From the NCBI RefSeq assembly GCF_964656455.1, contig NC_135722.1, positions 89,585,313-89,649,312 of the forward strand: a stretch of DNA of 64,000 nt. Direction: 5' to 3'. The notes beneath the pieces were generated by a model, which did no database searches, was not told where the DNA came from, and saw nothing but the letters and a program-made list of their open reading frames with translations. This stretch comes from Halichoerus grypus (taxonomy: Eukaryota; Chordata; Mammalia; Carnivora; Phocidae). This document shows positions 54,400 through 64,000 of the stretch, piece by piece. The position numbers were made by a program, and so were the translations under genes. Each line of letters begins with the position of its first letter. Positions within the stretch are counted from its first letter, which is position 1.

Positions 54400-55215
54400 A
54401 CAAGCAATTTTTAAATGAATCGAATAATATAGAAGGCCATAAAATGAAAAGCAAAAACTTCCTCCACCCCCTCCTCCCTAGAGGCAACAGTGGTGTGGTG
54501 GTTATGAAACATGGCCAAGAATTCTTGATACTTCTCCCTCTGAAGGGGACAGTTTATATCCCGGGAGTAGGCTTATAACTACTTCCGCCCATAAAGAATT
54601 ACAGAAGTGACAGTGTGTCTTCCAAGGCTAAGGCATAAAAGGCCATGCAGCATCCCCCTTGTTCATCTAACACTCTCTTGGAGCCATGAGCTGCTGTTTA
54701 AGGAACTCGGCTTCCCTGAGATAGCCCTTCTGGAGAGGCTATACTTGGACACTCTGGGCAATACTCTCAGCTGGGTTGGCCCTGTCCTTCAGCTTTCTTC
54801 AGTACTTACATAGCTACCTCTCTTAGTTAACGCATGCCATTGCACAAGTAAACCACACTGATTTAACCTCTCTTTTAATGATAACTGTTATGGTAGCTTC
54901 TAGTTCTTTTGGCATTACAAAAAAATCTAGCAATGAACACTCTTATCCATATATCTTTGTGCATTGTATGGGTGTTCCTGCAGGATAAACTCCTAGAAAT
55001 AGCATTGCTGAACCAAAGCATATGTGATTTTTTTTTAAAAAAATTGTTTTGGTAGATACTCCCAAATTGCGTTCCAAATAGGGTCTGTCAATTGAGACTT
55101 TTCCTGATGGTGCATAAGAGTGCCTGTTTCCCTATAACCTCACCAACACTGAGTATTATCAAACTTCATCATCTTTACCATTCTGATGTTGTCTCTGCCT
55201 TCATTATGATGTGCC
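54400..55215 (-). mobile_element. Old L1M-like relic, interrupted
   Basis: AAGTAACACAAGCAATTTTTAAATGAATCG, a break at about 54490-54840, then AATGATAACTGTTATGG, GTATGGGTGTTCCTGCAGG, AGAGTGCCTGTTTCCCTATAACC resemble reverse old L1. Compare AGTGCCTGTTTCCCTACAGCC at 46656. Confidence 0.6.
54490..54840 (+). mobile_element. Ancient LTR-like repeat, family unresolved
   Basis: GTGGTTATGAAACATGGCC, GAAGTGACAGTGTGTC, CTAAGGCATAAAAGGCC and ACTCTCTTGGAGCCATGAGC resemble an old mammalian LTR-type repeat. It breaks the surrounding L1M. Name not assigned. Confidence 0.5.
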
Positions 55216-55660
55216 CTGGCTATATACAGTGTAAGAAAGCTATCCCAAACGTGTCTTGTCCAAACCTGCAAATTCGTGGGGCTGAGGTGCAGCAGAAGTG
55301 GGGAGGGGGCATTCAGGATGGTAAAGGACAAAGATAACACAAAAGGGCAAGCTATTAATAATTTAGGGGGGGAGAGAACTAATTTAACATAAAGGTGAGC
55401 CACAGAACATCACAGACTTGCAGAGCAAATGTGTCAGAACATAATGAAATTCAGCTCAATGACATTCTGCTAATGGCAGGTGTTATCTGAGGTCCAGAAT
55501 GACCCAGTTGAAAAAGAAGGAGGTTGGGGGCTCATGAAATGAGGAGAGAGGAAAAAGGAAGTTCTCTCAGTTAATGAAAGTGCTCACTGGACAACTGACT
55601 ATAAATGGAACATTTTATAATGATTGATTTCAACTTGGACAATTCCACAGTGCAGTCAAG
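55216..55660. other. Non-coding sequence, nothing recognised
   Basis: No supported gene or repeat. Confidence 0.4.
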
Positions 55661-56145
55661 AAGAGTGGTTTCCAAACCTAGCTGCCTAGCAATATTACCT
55701 AGACGTTGTTTAGGAAAATATAGATATTTCGTCTTTCTCGCCATCACCCCCGAACACATTTATCGCGGATTCTGATTCAGTTGGCTTTTGCCCTTTTGAC
55801 CAACCCATCAGGTCATTCTGAGGCGGAGCAAAGTTAAAAGACAATTTTTCTGGAGCAGAGCTTCTTAAACTTGAACACACATCAGAATCATTCAGGGAAG
55901 GGTTAATAAAACAGAGATTCTTAAGCCGCACCACAATAGCTTCTGATTTGGTAATTCTGCCGTGGGCCTGAGAATTTGCATTTCTAACAAGCTTCCAGGT
56001 GATGCTGGTCCAGAGCCACAGCTGGGAGCTTGCCGGAAATGCAGAATCATAAGCCCCTCCTTAGACTTAAGGAATCCGAATCTGCATCTAACAAGATCCC
56101 CTAGTGATCTGTGAGCTTATTTAAGTTTGAGAAGTGATCCCCTGT
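55661..56145. mobile_element. Cluster of hAT-Charlie relics (MER20-like)
   Basis: Three adjoining pieces: AGTGGTTTCCAAACCTAGC (55663), GAGCTTCTTAAACTTGAACACACATCAGAATCATTCAGGG with GGGCCTGAGAATTTGCATTTCTAACAAGC (55856-56010), and AATCCGAATCTGCATCTAAC ending TTAAGTTTGAGAAGTGATCCCCTG (56030-56145). The middle one is best preserved. Confidence 0.85.
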
Positions 56146-56194
56146 AAGTCTTACTTCTATTGCCTTGGAGACTGTCCAAGGGAGAGGAGGCCTG

Positions 56195-56360
56195 AGGGAG
56201 TGGAAAGCGGCAGGACAGGCCTAGGTTCTAGTCCTAGCGCTGATAACCTTGGTGTTAAAACAAATCACTTCATCTCTAATGGGGTCTAATTCCTTATAAA
56301 TAAAATGGACACACGGGGCTAAGTGATCTTTTAGATTCCTTTCCTTTTATTCTATGATTC
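56195..56360 (+). mobile_element. MIR SINE relic
   Basis: GGCCTAGGTTCTAGTCCTAGCGCTG, AATCACTTCATCTCTAATGG and TAAATAAAATGGACACACGGGG. Confidence 0.85.
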
Positions 56361-56380
56361 TAATTTAGTAATTTACCTGT

Positions 56381-56750
56381 TGTTATGGGCTGAATTGCCT
56401 ACCCCCAAATACATAGGTTGAAGTCCTAACACCCAGTACCTCAGAATGTGACTATATTAGGAGATAGGGTCTTTAAAGAGGTAATTAAGGTTAAATGGAG
56501 GTCCTTTGGGAAGGCTCTAATCCAATATGATGGGTGTCCATACAGGAAGAGGCAATTAGGACATAGACATGTACAGAGGGAAGAGCATGGGAGGACACAG
56601 TCAGAATTTGGCCATATACAAGCCAAGGAGAGAAGCCTCAGAAGAAACCAGTCCTGGCTGAAACCTTGATCTTAGACTCTGGCCTCCAAAATGGCGAGGA
56701 CATAAAAGCCTGTTGTTTAAGCAGCTCTAGCCGACGAATACATACATATT
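56381..56750 (+). mobile_element. MLT1-type LTR (ERVL-MaLR) relic
   Basis: TGTTATGGGCTGAATTGCC at the start, GGTTGAAGTCCTAACACCCAG, GGTCTTTAAAGAGGTAATTAAGG, ACCTTGATCTTAGACTCTGGCCTCC and TTGTTTAAGCAGC at the end. A nearly complete solo LTR of an extinct MaLR retroelement with no internal genes. The TTGTTTAAGC tail marks the 3' end. Confidence 0.9.
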
Positions 56751-56786
56751 GAGCTTTGTAACTAAATCCAGATTAGATTCTAAATA

Positions 56787-57016
56787 CTGAAGTCCAGCTT
56801 TTTTTTTTTTAAGATTTTATTTATTTAGTTGTCAGAGAGAGAGAGCGAGCATAAGCAGGGGGAGCTGCAGAGGGGCAGCGGGAGAGGGAGAAGCAGGCCC
56901 TCCTCTGAGCAGGGAGCCCCACGCGGGGCTCGATCCCAAGACCCTGGGATTGTGACCTGAGCCGAAGGCAGCGGCTTAACCGACTGAGCCACCCAGGTGC
57001 CCCTGAAGTCCAGCTT
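56787..57016 (-). mobile_element. Can-SINE, exact 14 bp target duplication
   Basis: Body 56801-57002. Reverse reading: GGGCACCTGGGTGGCTCAG, TTGGGATCGAGCCCC, AAATAAATAAAATCTT and A tail. Flanks CTGAAGTCCAGCTT at 56787-56800 and 57003-57016. Confidence 0.97.
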
Positions 57017-57800
57017 CTTATTACAGCTCATTTCCCCATCAAACTGATGAGCTCCTATAGGCAGGTTCTCCAAGAATGCCAGGGCTTTCCATGTGCAATC
57101 CCTCAGGTTTTCAAGGCAACACTGGTGGAAATTCATTTCCCTGGATTCCATATTCAAGAAGGATGGAACCCCATTTACTATTGCACCCTCATCCCACTTT
57201 CCCTGATCTACTCGTCACTACCACACTCACTCCTACCAGCCCTTCCACTCTGCCTGGAGTTAGCTTTACATTTTTATCTCTGACTTCCGTTCTCCCCAAA
57301 CTCCTCTTTTCACAAATCAAGCAAATGACACTACTATGCCCTGCTCCTGGCTGTTTCATAATCCCTTTGCCCAAGAACAGATTTATATTTACTGCATTTT
57401 CATTCAGATCATTTGTTTCTCTGCTAAACCCAGGTACTATCACAGTACAGACAGAAACGAGAAATATGATGAGGACATGAACCCTCCAGTGTAGGTCCAT
57501 TCAGATTATTTTCCCACTTCACTGTAGTTCCTAGAGTAATACAGTTAGCAATAGGGATTCTAGAATTCTAGACAAATGCAAAGACCAGGCATCAAAACAT
57601 TAACAGAAGAATTGCCATTGTTTTGAGAACCCTAACAAAAAGGCTATTTATCATACGCAAAGGATGTAGGCACCTTGGGCATTTTTCAGTAGAGATACAA
57701 AATAGTCAAAGTCCCACAGAGCAAAAATGTTTAGACTTTTTCTGAACAATGGGGAAAGTGTCAAAACTTTTTGTTTTTTCTGTTTTCCCATCAAGGTAGT
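57017..57800. other. Non-coding sequence, nothing recognised
   Basis: A plus frame of 134 codons (57076-57480) overlaps another plus frame and a minus frame; hydrophobic and low-complexity with no domain. Unlikely a gene. Confidence 0.4.
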
Positions 57801-57955
57801 CTAGAACTGTGCTTCTCAAATGTAAATGTGCATGCATACCACCTGAGGGTCTTGTTCAGTAGATCTGGGGTGGGGCCTGAGAGTCTACATTTCCAAGAAG
57901 CTCCCAATGGAAGCCCACCCTGCTAATCCATTGATTATACTATGAATAGCAAGGA
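57801..57955. mobile_element. hAT-Charlie relic (MER20-like)
   Basis: GAACTGTGCTTCTCAAATGTAAATGTGC, CAGTAGATCTGGGGTGGGGCCTGAGAGTCTACATTTCC and AAGCTCCCAATGG are near consensus for the central part. Confidence 0.93.
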
Positions 57956-58464
57956 TCTAATGGCAACAAGATTGGATCCATGGTTTTTGCAGATTTGTTG
58001 ATAGCTGAAAATTCTAAGATTTGCTTTCAATGGATGTAGGCCACCTCATCTTGATAGAGATGGGTGTTTGAGAGACACAAAACCATGACTCCATTCACTC
58101 AGGCTCTTGACATCACCTGATCTTTGAAGAGGCCAGTGAGACCAAGAGAAGGCATCCAATTTGTTGGCTATTATGATAAGTGGTCTGTCCCAGCTCACGC
58201 TTCTGCACTGCCATGAATAAAGGGAAACAGATGATTAAGGCAACCACAAATTCGAGTTTTAGAACCTAATAAGCATCCCCTCCCTACCTTCCCTTGTCCT
58301 TGGAGACATATCTGAGGCCTGGTTATAAAAGCTCAGGAGATTTCTTGCCTAATCCCTGCCAGGTGGGATGGTCCTGGGACTACACTGCCATAACCAGAGG
58401 TGCCCACAAGAAAAGACAATCATAGATGTCCTTTGTAATGTACCAAGTTTCTGAGTAAACCCAC
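57956..58464. other. Non-coding sequence, nothing recognised
   Basis: Single-copy-looking. No gene evidence. Confidence 0.4.
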
Positions 58465-58658
58465 AGAGCAGTTTTCCAAAGTTGTCTGTACATTGGGGTT
58501 ACTTGGGGAACTTCAAATTGCTATTGCCTGGTATAACCCCAAAATATTGTGATTTAATTGGTCTGATGTGTGCCCTAGGCTTTAGAATTTTTTTAAAGAC
58601 CCCAGCTCCAACCCCAAGGTGATTCAAATGTGCAAACAAGTTTGAGCATCACTGCTAT
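58465..58658. mobile_element. hAT-Charlie-type relic
   Basis: GAGCAGTTTTCCAAAGTTGTCTGTACATTGGGG, TTGGTCTGATGTGTGCCCTAGGC, CCAAGGTGATTCAAATGTGC and AAGTTTGAGCATCACTGC have the MER-type layout. Confidence 0.8.
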
Positions 58659-59064
58659 AAGAGTATATTGATTGATATCTTACGATAATTGTTTTTCTCT
58701 GATTGACTTATTTCACTCATATGTGGAATTTAAGAAACAAAGCATGGGATCGTAGGGGAATGGAGGTAAAAATAAAATAAGATGAAAACAGAGAGGGAGA
58801 CAAACTGTAAGAGATTCTTAACTCTAGGGAACAAACTGAGGGTTGCTGGAGGGGAGGTAGGCGGGGGGTGGGGTAATTGGGTGATGGGCATTAAGGAGCG
58901 CATGTGATGGATTGAGCACTGGGTGTTATATGCAATTGATGAATCACTGAACTCTACCTCTGAAACTAAGAATACACTATATGTTAATTAATTGAATTTA
59001 AATAAAATAAATTTAAAAAATTTTTAAATTAAAAAATTTACAAAAAAAAGAGTATACTGATTGA
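58659..59064 (+). mobile_element. L1 3' end with a 5' inversion and 17 bp target duplication
   Basis: Target copies AAGAGTATATTGATTGA (58659-58675) and AAGAGTATACTGATTGA (59048-59064). The first ~42 bp (58676-58717) read as reverse L1 ORF2 end (AGTGAAATAAGTCAATCAGA when reversed). From 58718 (CATATGTGGAATTTAAG) the L1 reads forward through the 3' UTR to an AT-rich tail. This is the twin-priming layout. Confidence 0.93.
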
Positions 59065-59125
59065 GTGCAAGGATTGAAGTGAGAGAGAAGCCGTAGTATT
59101 CTGAAAGATTCAAGACAGCTGCCAC
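59065..59125. other. Spacer
   Basis: Short single-copy-looking sequence between the L1 and the CATT run. Confidence 0.4.
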
Positions 59126-59350
59126 TGAACTGTTCATTCATTCATTCATTCATTCGTGTGCTCATTCAAACACGGGTACAGGCCTATATGCAACAAATAA
59201 TTAGTGAGAACAGGCTTTGTACCAGTGTGATACTGGGTCCTTAAGATTCAAAGAGGAATACATAGGCCCTGACCTCAGAGGGTTTAGAGTCAAGGTGAGA
59301 GAGGTAGATGAGTAAACAGACAACCAGAGTACAACTCGAGAGTTCTATGC
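59126..59350 (-). mobile_element. L2-like relic with (CATT)n
   Basis: TTCATTCATTCATTCATTCATTCG (59132-59155), then CAACAAATAATTAGTGAGAACAGGC and ATGAGTAAACAGACAACC are compatible with a reverse L2 end with an expanded CATT run. Confidence 0.65.
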
Positions 59351-59454
59351 CAGGGCTGTGGAATATCTGAGGGATGGCACCTATGCCCCAGAGCCATGTC
59401 TCTTGTACAATGACCTCTCTCAGTTTCAGGCAACCAGATAGCAGTTCTGACATG

Positions 59455-59580
59455 AAGAACACGCTGTGTTCACTCATTCAACAAATATTTCGTGAGCACC
59501 TATTGTGTACCTATCATTGAGTGAATTGCCAAGTAGATTATAAATGAAGCAGTAGACTCAATAAGCACCGAATCTCATGC
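59455..59580 (-). mobile_element. L2 3'-end relic
   Basis: GTTCACTCATTCAACAAATATTTCGTGAGCACCTATTGTG is a clear reverse L2 terminus. Confidence 0.85.
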
Positions 59581-59689
59581 TCCTGTCAGAATTTCTGGAT
59601 TTCCTAGAAGAGTAGATATCTCTTGCCTTTACCAGCTTGCCTATCCATTCTCCCTTCTCCGACCACCACTCATAACTTCCTCTGAGGAA

Positions 59690-60050
59690 TAGTTGCTCCA
59701 CCATTCTCAGTCCACGTTATCAGGGAGAGCTCCTCTTCTTTCTGCGGAGCATCAAATCTCCTGGCTCTGATTTTGTCCTTGGACTTAAACCAGGTGTGTT
59801 TATAGACATGGAGCTATTGGCCACCATCTTGCAATGAATGGATGGAGGCTAAGGATGAAGCCAACCTGGAGAAGAGAGCCAGGAAGTAGACCCTGCATCC
59901 GACCACACTGTTTGCCTGGATGGAGCCATGCCTTTATCCCTGCTACATATGTTCATAAATTCCCTCTGGGGCCTAATCCAGTTTGAGTTCATTTTTCTGT
60001 TATTTGCAACCTAAAGTGTCCTAGCTGCTACAGCTAAAATGGATTTTTTC
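59690..60050 (+). mobile_element. Ancient interspersed repeat, same tail type as 24.2 kb
   Basis: Tail TTCATAAATTCCCTCTGGGGCC, CCAGTTTGAGTTCATTTTTCTGTTATTTGCAACC and GTGTCCTAGCTGC matches a common old mammalian repeat (AATAAATTCCC...AGCCAGTTTGAGTTGGG...ACTTGCAACC). Family not named. Confidence 0.6.
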
Positions 60051-60600
60051 AGAAACATTTCCATTTATGATTAAAAAAATAAACAAACCCATTACTATCT
60101 GTTCGTGAATTGCTCAGTTTCCTGTTTTGTGAAATGTGTTTTTTAGAGATTCTATTCTAATATGTACTTAGGCATATAAATGGAACTCTGTAAAGTAAGT
60201 CAGATCATGAGCTCAAGATGTTGTTCTGAAAAGTATTTAAATGATGCTATACCTAGTTAGTGGCTGCCAGCTCAAGGCTCAAAGAGCAGATGGAGAGAAA
60301 AAATTTCAGGTTGTTCTATTCGTCTTCTAACAAGTACCTGAGAAACCTGGGTTTGAAGAGACTGAGTCGGGGGTTTTCACTGCCTGCATAACATTGCTGT
60401 GGGATTAGAATCACAGAGGAAGAGGAGCTGGGAAGTACAGAGGTCCCACAGCCAATCCGCTTGGAGTCCCAGCAGAGGGGCGTGCTCAGCTCACGGAGGA
60501 TCAGGATGTCCTGGGCCCCAAAGTGCATGCACAGTGATCCCCATGAAGATTGTAAAGATTGCAAGGTGAGCTGGAGGTTAGATTGCTAACCTGAGTTTAT
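60051..60600. other. Non-coding sequence, nothing recognised
   Basis: No clear repeat or gene. Confidence 0.4.
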
Positions 60601-61250
60601 CTCTTCACCAAGTACTATTGGTCCTTCTAAATATCTCTCAAATTATAGTCTTGATTCCAAACATACTAACATTTTGTCCAAATTCTCATCATCAGTAGCC
60701 TAAACTAATGCTACAACCTCTTAATTATTCTTCCTATCTTCCATAGCACACCCTGAGTCCATCCTCCACATGTTGTCAGAGCGATCCAATCACATTACCT
60801 ACATAGAAACCCCCATGCTTGTCCCATTACCTACAGAATAAGGTCCAAGATTTCTGCCAAGGTATATTTTGCCCTTACCTGCCCATCAAGCCTCCACATC
60901 TAGTTCCCAGCACGTGCTAGGCTGCTTCAAGTATTTGTACCTATGTCCATTGCACTCATCCTGTCTTCAAGCCTACTTTGAAAACTCCTCTTCATCCTTC
61001 AAAACCAATTCCTTCTTCAGGAAGCTTTTCTTAGAATCCTTCCCACCTTTAAAGCCAATTCTTCCATCCTCTGTACTAACTCCCAATTACTTTTATCCTC
61101 TAACAGATTCTATTATATGTTTGTCCTTCTGTCTAAATCTGAGCCCCTTTAACATAGGATCAGTTTCTTATTCATTTCCCTATCTCTACTACCCAGTACA
61201 ATGCCTGCCATATAGTAAGCACTCAGTAAATGTTCAATGAATTAAACTGA
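60601..61250 (+). mobile_element. L2 LINE 3' relic, long
   Basis: Ordered L2 features: CTACAACCTCTTAATTATTCTTCC, GAGCGATCCAATCACATTACC, GCCCTTACCTGCCCATCAAGCC, CTCTTCATCCTTCAAAACC, TTCAGGAAGCTTTTC and ATGCCTGCCATATAGTAAGCACTCAGTAAATGTTCAATG. The clearest L2 in the window. Confidence 0.93.
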
Positions 61251-61640
61251 TCGCCTTTATCTTCAAGTCAGTGTTGAGGGTGATTTAGAGAGAAGTATCC
61301 TGATAATCAGGGATAAGATCCAAGTTAGGTCAAGATGTGATAAGTAATAGCTAAGAAATAGTAATAAACTTCACCCACGTGTTGATATTTTTTCTTAAGG
61401 ATTATCTAATTTAATATCTAAAACTTAACCATATTTGGCTTTTGCATTCAAAGTAATATATTGTGACTAATATTGAAAGAACATATATTTATAAAGTGTG
61501 TAGGTTTGAGTTGAAATCTCCATAGAAATCTCAAACACAAACACATATCCAAACACCTACTTCACTCTGGGAGAAAATGGGATTCTAATTACCTCCCCTA
61601 AATTAAGCAAAAATGTCTAAGAGAAAAAGGAATTCTTTAA
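61251..61640. other. AT-rich non-coding sequence
   Basis: No clear repeat. No gene. Confidence 0.4.
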
Positions 61641-61654
61641 AAAATAAATAAATA

Positions 61655-61896
61655 GGGCGCCTGGGTGGCTCAGGCGTTAAGTGTCTGCCTTCGGCTCAGG
61701 TCATGGTCCCGGGGTCCTGGGATCCAGCCCCGCATCGGGCTCCCTGCTCGCGGGAGACTTGCTTCTCCCTCTCCCACTCCCCCTGCTTGTGTTCCCTCTC
61801 TCGCTGTCTCTCTCTCTGTTGGAAAAAATAAATAAAAATATTTTAAAATATAAAAAATAAAAATAAATAAATAAATAATAAATAAATAAATAAAAA
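61655..61896 (+). mobile_element. Can-SINE with extended AT-rich tail
   Basis: GGGCGCCTGGGTGGCTCAGG, GGGATCCAGCCCC, CATCGGGCTCCCTGCTCGCGGG, CGCTGTCTCTCTCTCTG, then about 75 bp of AAATAAATAAA-type tail. Close to consensus. Target copies are masked by flanking AAATAAATA. Confidence 0.94.
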
Positions 61897-62555
61897 GACA
61901 TTCCCTAATTCCTAATTATGCAAAACTAAATTAACTAGTTGAGACAATCTAGGCTGAATCCAGAGGGTCAGAGTAGGCAAAGGGAGAGAACAAATCCTCA
62001 TCACCAACCTGCCATCCCAACTCAGGTGCGTGGGTCCTTGAGCAATGATTTCCAAACAACCTGGCCCAGAGCCAGGGGCAGGAACCAGATGGCCCCTCAA
62101 TTTGTTTTTCTGAGTCTACATTCACCCTTCCTGGAGAAGCCCTGCTTGATGTGGGTTGTGTTTATTCCTAGTAACCATTAGAGTTACAACATCACTTCAA
62201 TAAAATACATCAGCTGCAGTAAAAGAAAAAAGAAAAAAAGCAAGCAAGGGAGAGGGAGCCAGAGATTGCCTTATAAAACTGGCAAAGACTTTCACTTGCT
62301 TTTTGCTGGGGCTCTTAAAGTTGGGGCTGGGTTTCATGTTCCAGGCACCCTGTTTTGTTAAGGACCTACACTCAGCTGAAAAGGTTGGGAACTGGGAGGC
62401 ATTCCCACCCCGACCCCCGATTTTACCTCTTTGTTTGCATCACAATTTCCTTGTTAACACAAGATTAGCCTCTTCCCACAATGCACATGGCCTCCTCCAT
62501 GCCAAGGACACAATCGGGTTCATAAGTACATTAAATCCTTAAAAAAAATAAATCA
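61897..62555. other. Non-coding sequence, nothing recognised
   Basis: TCAATAAAATACATCAGCTGC followed by an A-rich run (62218-62245) looks A-tail-like but the source is unclear. No gene. Confidence 0.4.
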
Positions 62556-62559
62556 GCAC

Positions 62560-62775
62560 TCAAGAGACAAATGTAACAACGTGGAATTTCTGGATTCTCC
62601 ACCAATCTAATTACAATGGCTGTGAAAGAACATGTGCCTAATTAAACTGCCAATCAAGCCAAAATGATACGCATCCCCATTTATACAAATGTTTACTCGC
62701 ATGGCTTAAACCAGTCCCTTTGACAGAGGAGGCGGCAACTGGTGATTAAAAAGATAAGCGAGATCAGGCGTCTCC
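62560..62775. promoter_or_regulatory. Candidate conserved block rich in homeodomain/SOX/CCAAT motifs
   Basis: TAATTA at 62608-62613 overlaps SOX-like ACAATGG (62613-62619). A second TAATTA lies at 62639-62644, CCAAT at 62602 and 62650, GATTAAA at 62744 and AGATAA at 62752-62757. Non-repetitive. The best regulatory-looking block in the window, but inferred only from motifs. Confidence 0.3.
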
Positions 62776-62809
62776 ACCAATGAAGAAAAGTAAATACACC
62801 AGATTCTTT

Positions 62810-64000
62810 TCTTTTTTTCCTTAAAAAAAAAAAAAAAATCTTTTTACTAGAAATGAGCATATCATGTGTCTAGTTTGTTCAATATCCCCAGATTGAATAC
62901 ATCCATTTCCTAGCACCAATCAGAGAACATGTCCAGCACCCCCAAAGTGTACCACTTTCCCCTTTCGGTAACTCCCTCCTCCGTCCCAGGGGTAGCCACT
63001 ATCCTAACTCACAGAGCTTAGTTCTGCCTGTTTTTGTCCTCTGTGTAAATGGAATCATAGAGAATGTACTCTTTAAGTGTCTGCCGTCCCTCAGCACGAT
63101 GTTGTGAGATCCACCCACTGAGCTGTGTTTACGTTATTCATTCCTCTTGCTGCGTAGTATGACCTTGAGACTACACCACAATTCACTGATCCAGTCTGCT
63201 CCTGGTATGCGAGTTGTTTCCTGGTTGGAGTTATTTTATGTACAAGTTGACCCTTGAACAGTACGGATTTGGAATACACGGGTCCACTTCTATGCAGATC
63301 TCTTCCAATAAATATATTGGAAAATATTTTTGAGATTTGAGACAATTTGAAAAAAGCTCCCAAATGAACCACGTAGCACAGAAATACTGAAAAAATAAAG
63401 AAAAAGTTAAATATGTCAAGAGTGCACAAGCTATCTACAGATATCATCTATCATTTACTACCTTAAAATACTCACAAATGCCTTATGAAAAGTTAACATT
63501 ATCAAAATTTACACACACAAACTTTACAGACCACATATTATCTTTTAATTTGTGATGTCTAGTGTTAGTAATACATGTAAACATCTTGCAGGGCTTTATA
63601 TCACATTAGACAGTATTAATGTAGGTACTGACAGATGATTCATCTCGTACACAAATGACGTAATCTTACGGTATTGATAAATACAGCACAGTACCGTAAA
63701 TGTATTTTCTTTTCCTTATGATTTCCTTAATAATATTTTCTTTTCTTTAGCTTACTTGATTGTAAGAGACAGTATAGAATACATACAACATACAAAATAT
63801 GTGTTACTCGACTGTTTCTGTTATCTGTAAGGCTTCTGATCAGCAATAGGCTATTAGCAGTTAGGTCTTTGGGGAGTCAAAAATTATACACAGATCTTCA
63901 ACTGCAGGGGAGGTTGGCACCTCGATCTCCTGTGTTGTCCAAGGGTCAACTGTACTGCTGCCATTAACATTTCAGAACATGCCTTTTGGTGAAATATGTT
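62810..64000 (-). mobile_element. Old L1M-like relic hosting a Tigger-like element
   Basis: CAGCACCCCCAAAGTGTACC, GTGTAAATGGAATCATAGAG, GAGCTGTGTTTACGTTATTCATTCC and CTGGTTGGAGTTATTTTATG fit reverse old L1. The thread resumes at 63955 (CTGCTGCCATTAACATTTC). Extends past the window end. Confidence 0.65.
63241..63954. mobile_element. Tigger/MER2-type DNA transposon with both inverted repeats
   Basis: 5' end TACAAGTTGACCCTTGAACA; 3' end TTGTCCAAGGGTCAACTGTA. They are inverted copies apart from one inserted A and a G/A change. TA at each end fits the TcMar TA target duplication. Length 714 bp, far below a 2.4 kb autonomous Tigger1, with no transposase frame. It sits inside the old L1M. Confidence 0.93.

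Noticed and set aside
57076..57480. 134-codon hydrophobic plus-strand frame
   Set aside because: Pyrimidine-rich DNA yields Leu/Phe/Ser/Pro-rich frames. Overlapping frames on both strands and no splice or domain evidence.

Overview
This window looks like nuclear DNA from a carnivoran mammal, most likely an arctoid caniform (bear, seal or mustelid lineage). The main evidence is about sixteen copies of a roughly 200 bp tRNA-derived SINE. Each has a head reading CGCCTGGGTGGCTCAG, a B-box-like GGATCGAGCCCC, a CT-rich middle and an AATAAATAAA/TCTT A-rich tail, which is the Can-SINE pattern found only in Carnivora. None is the dog-type young SINEC_Cf, so a canid is less likely. The exact species cannot be read from the sequence.

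I found no supportable protein-coding exon, functional RNA gene, CRISPR array or prokaryotic feature. Open frames are short, lack recognisable domains and mostly lie in repeats. The one recognisable protein-coding remnant is the C-terminal end of an L1 ORF2 protein at 7.8-8.2 kb on the minus strand. The window therefore reads as intergenic or deep intronic sequence.

Layout. 0-5.2 kb: two Can-SINEs, CA and GA tracts, and a long L2 remnant. 5.2-8.7 kb: MIR and hAT relics, then a young minus-strand L1 nested with a 15 bp target duplication inside an older plus-strand L1. 8.7-16.5 kb: a repeat-poor stretch with a 104 bp tandem duplication and a candidate regulatory block near 14.1 kb. 16.5-21.2 kb: L2 and MIR relics, with two Can-SINEs inserted one after the other at the same site inside a MIR. 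21.2-29.2 kb: old L1, a CCAAT/GC-box cluster in an old repeat, MIR, an L1M 3' end, two SINEs and a 270 bp CCTT/CCCT tract. 30-36 kb: L2, MER5A, a MIR whose internal 45 bp was tandemly triplicated, a SINE-within-SINE, and L1 pieces. 36-43 kb: L2, MIR, a small hAT relic and a possibly constrained AT-rich block. 43-47.6 kb: an old minus-strand L1 carrying three SINEs and a younger L1. 47.6-56 kb: an 18 bp minisatellite and two candidate conserved blocks. 55.6-59.1 kb: a cluster of hAT relics, an MLT1-type LTR, a SINE and an L1 with a small 5' inversion. 59-64 kb: L2, a SINE, a homeodomain/SOX-motif block and a Tigger-like DNA transposon with both terminal inverted repeats, inserted in old L1.

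The most informative content is the order of insertions that the target duplications record. Any function would lie in a few non-repetitive blocks that need cross-species alignment. I saw no evidence of a new biological system. Family names were assigned by eye from remembered consensus features, and the edges of old relics are approximate.
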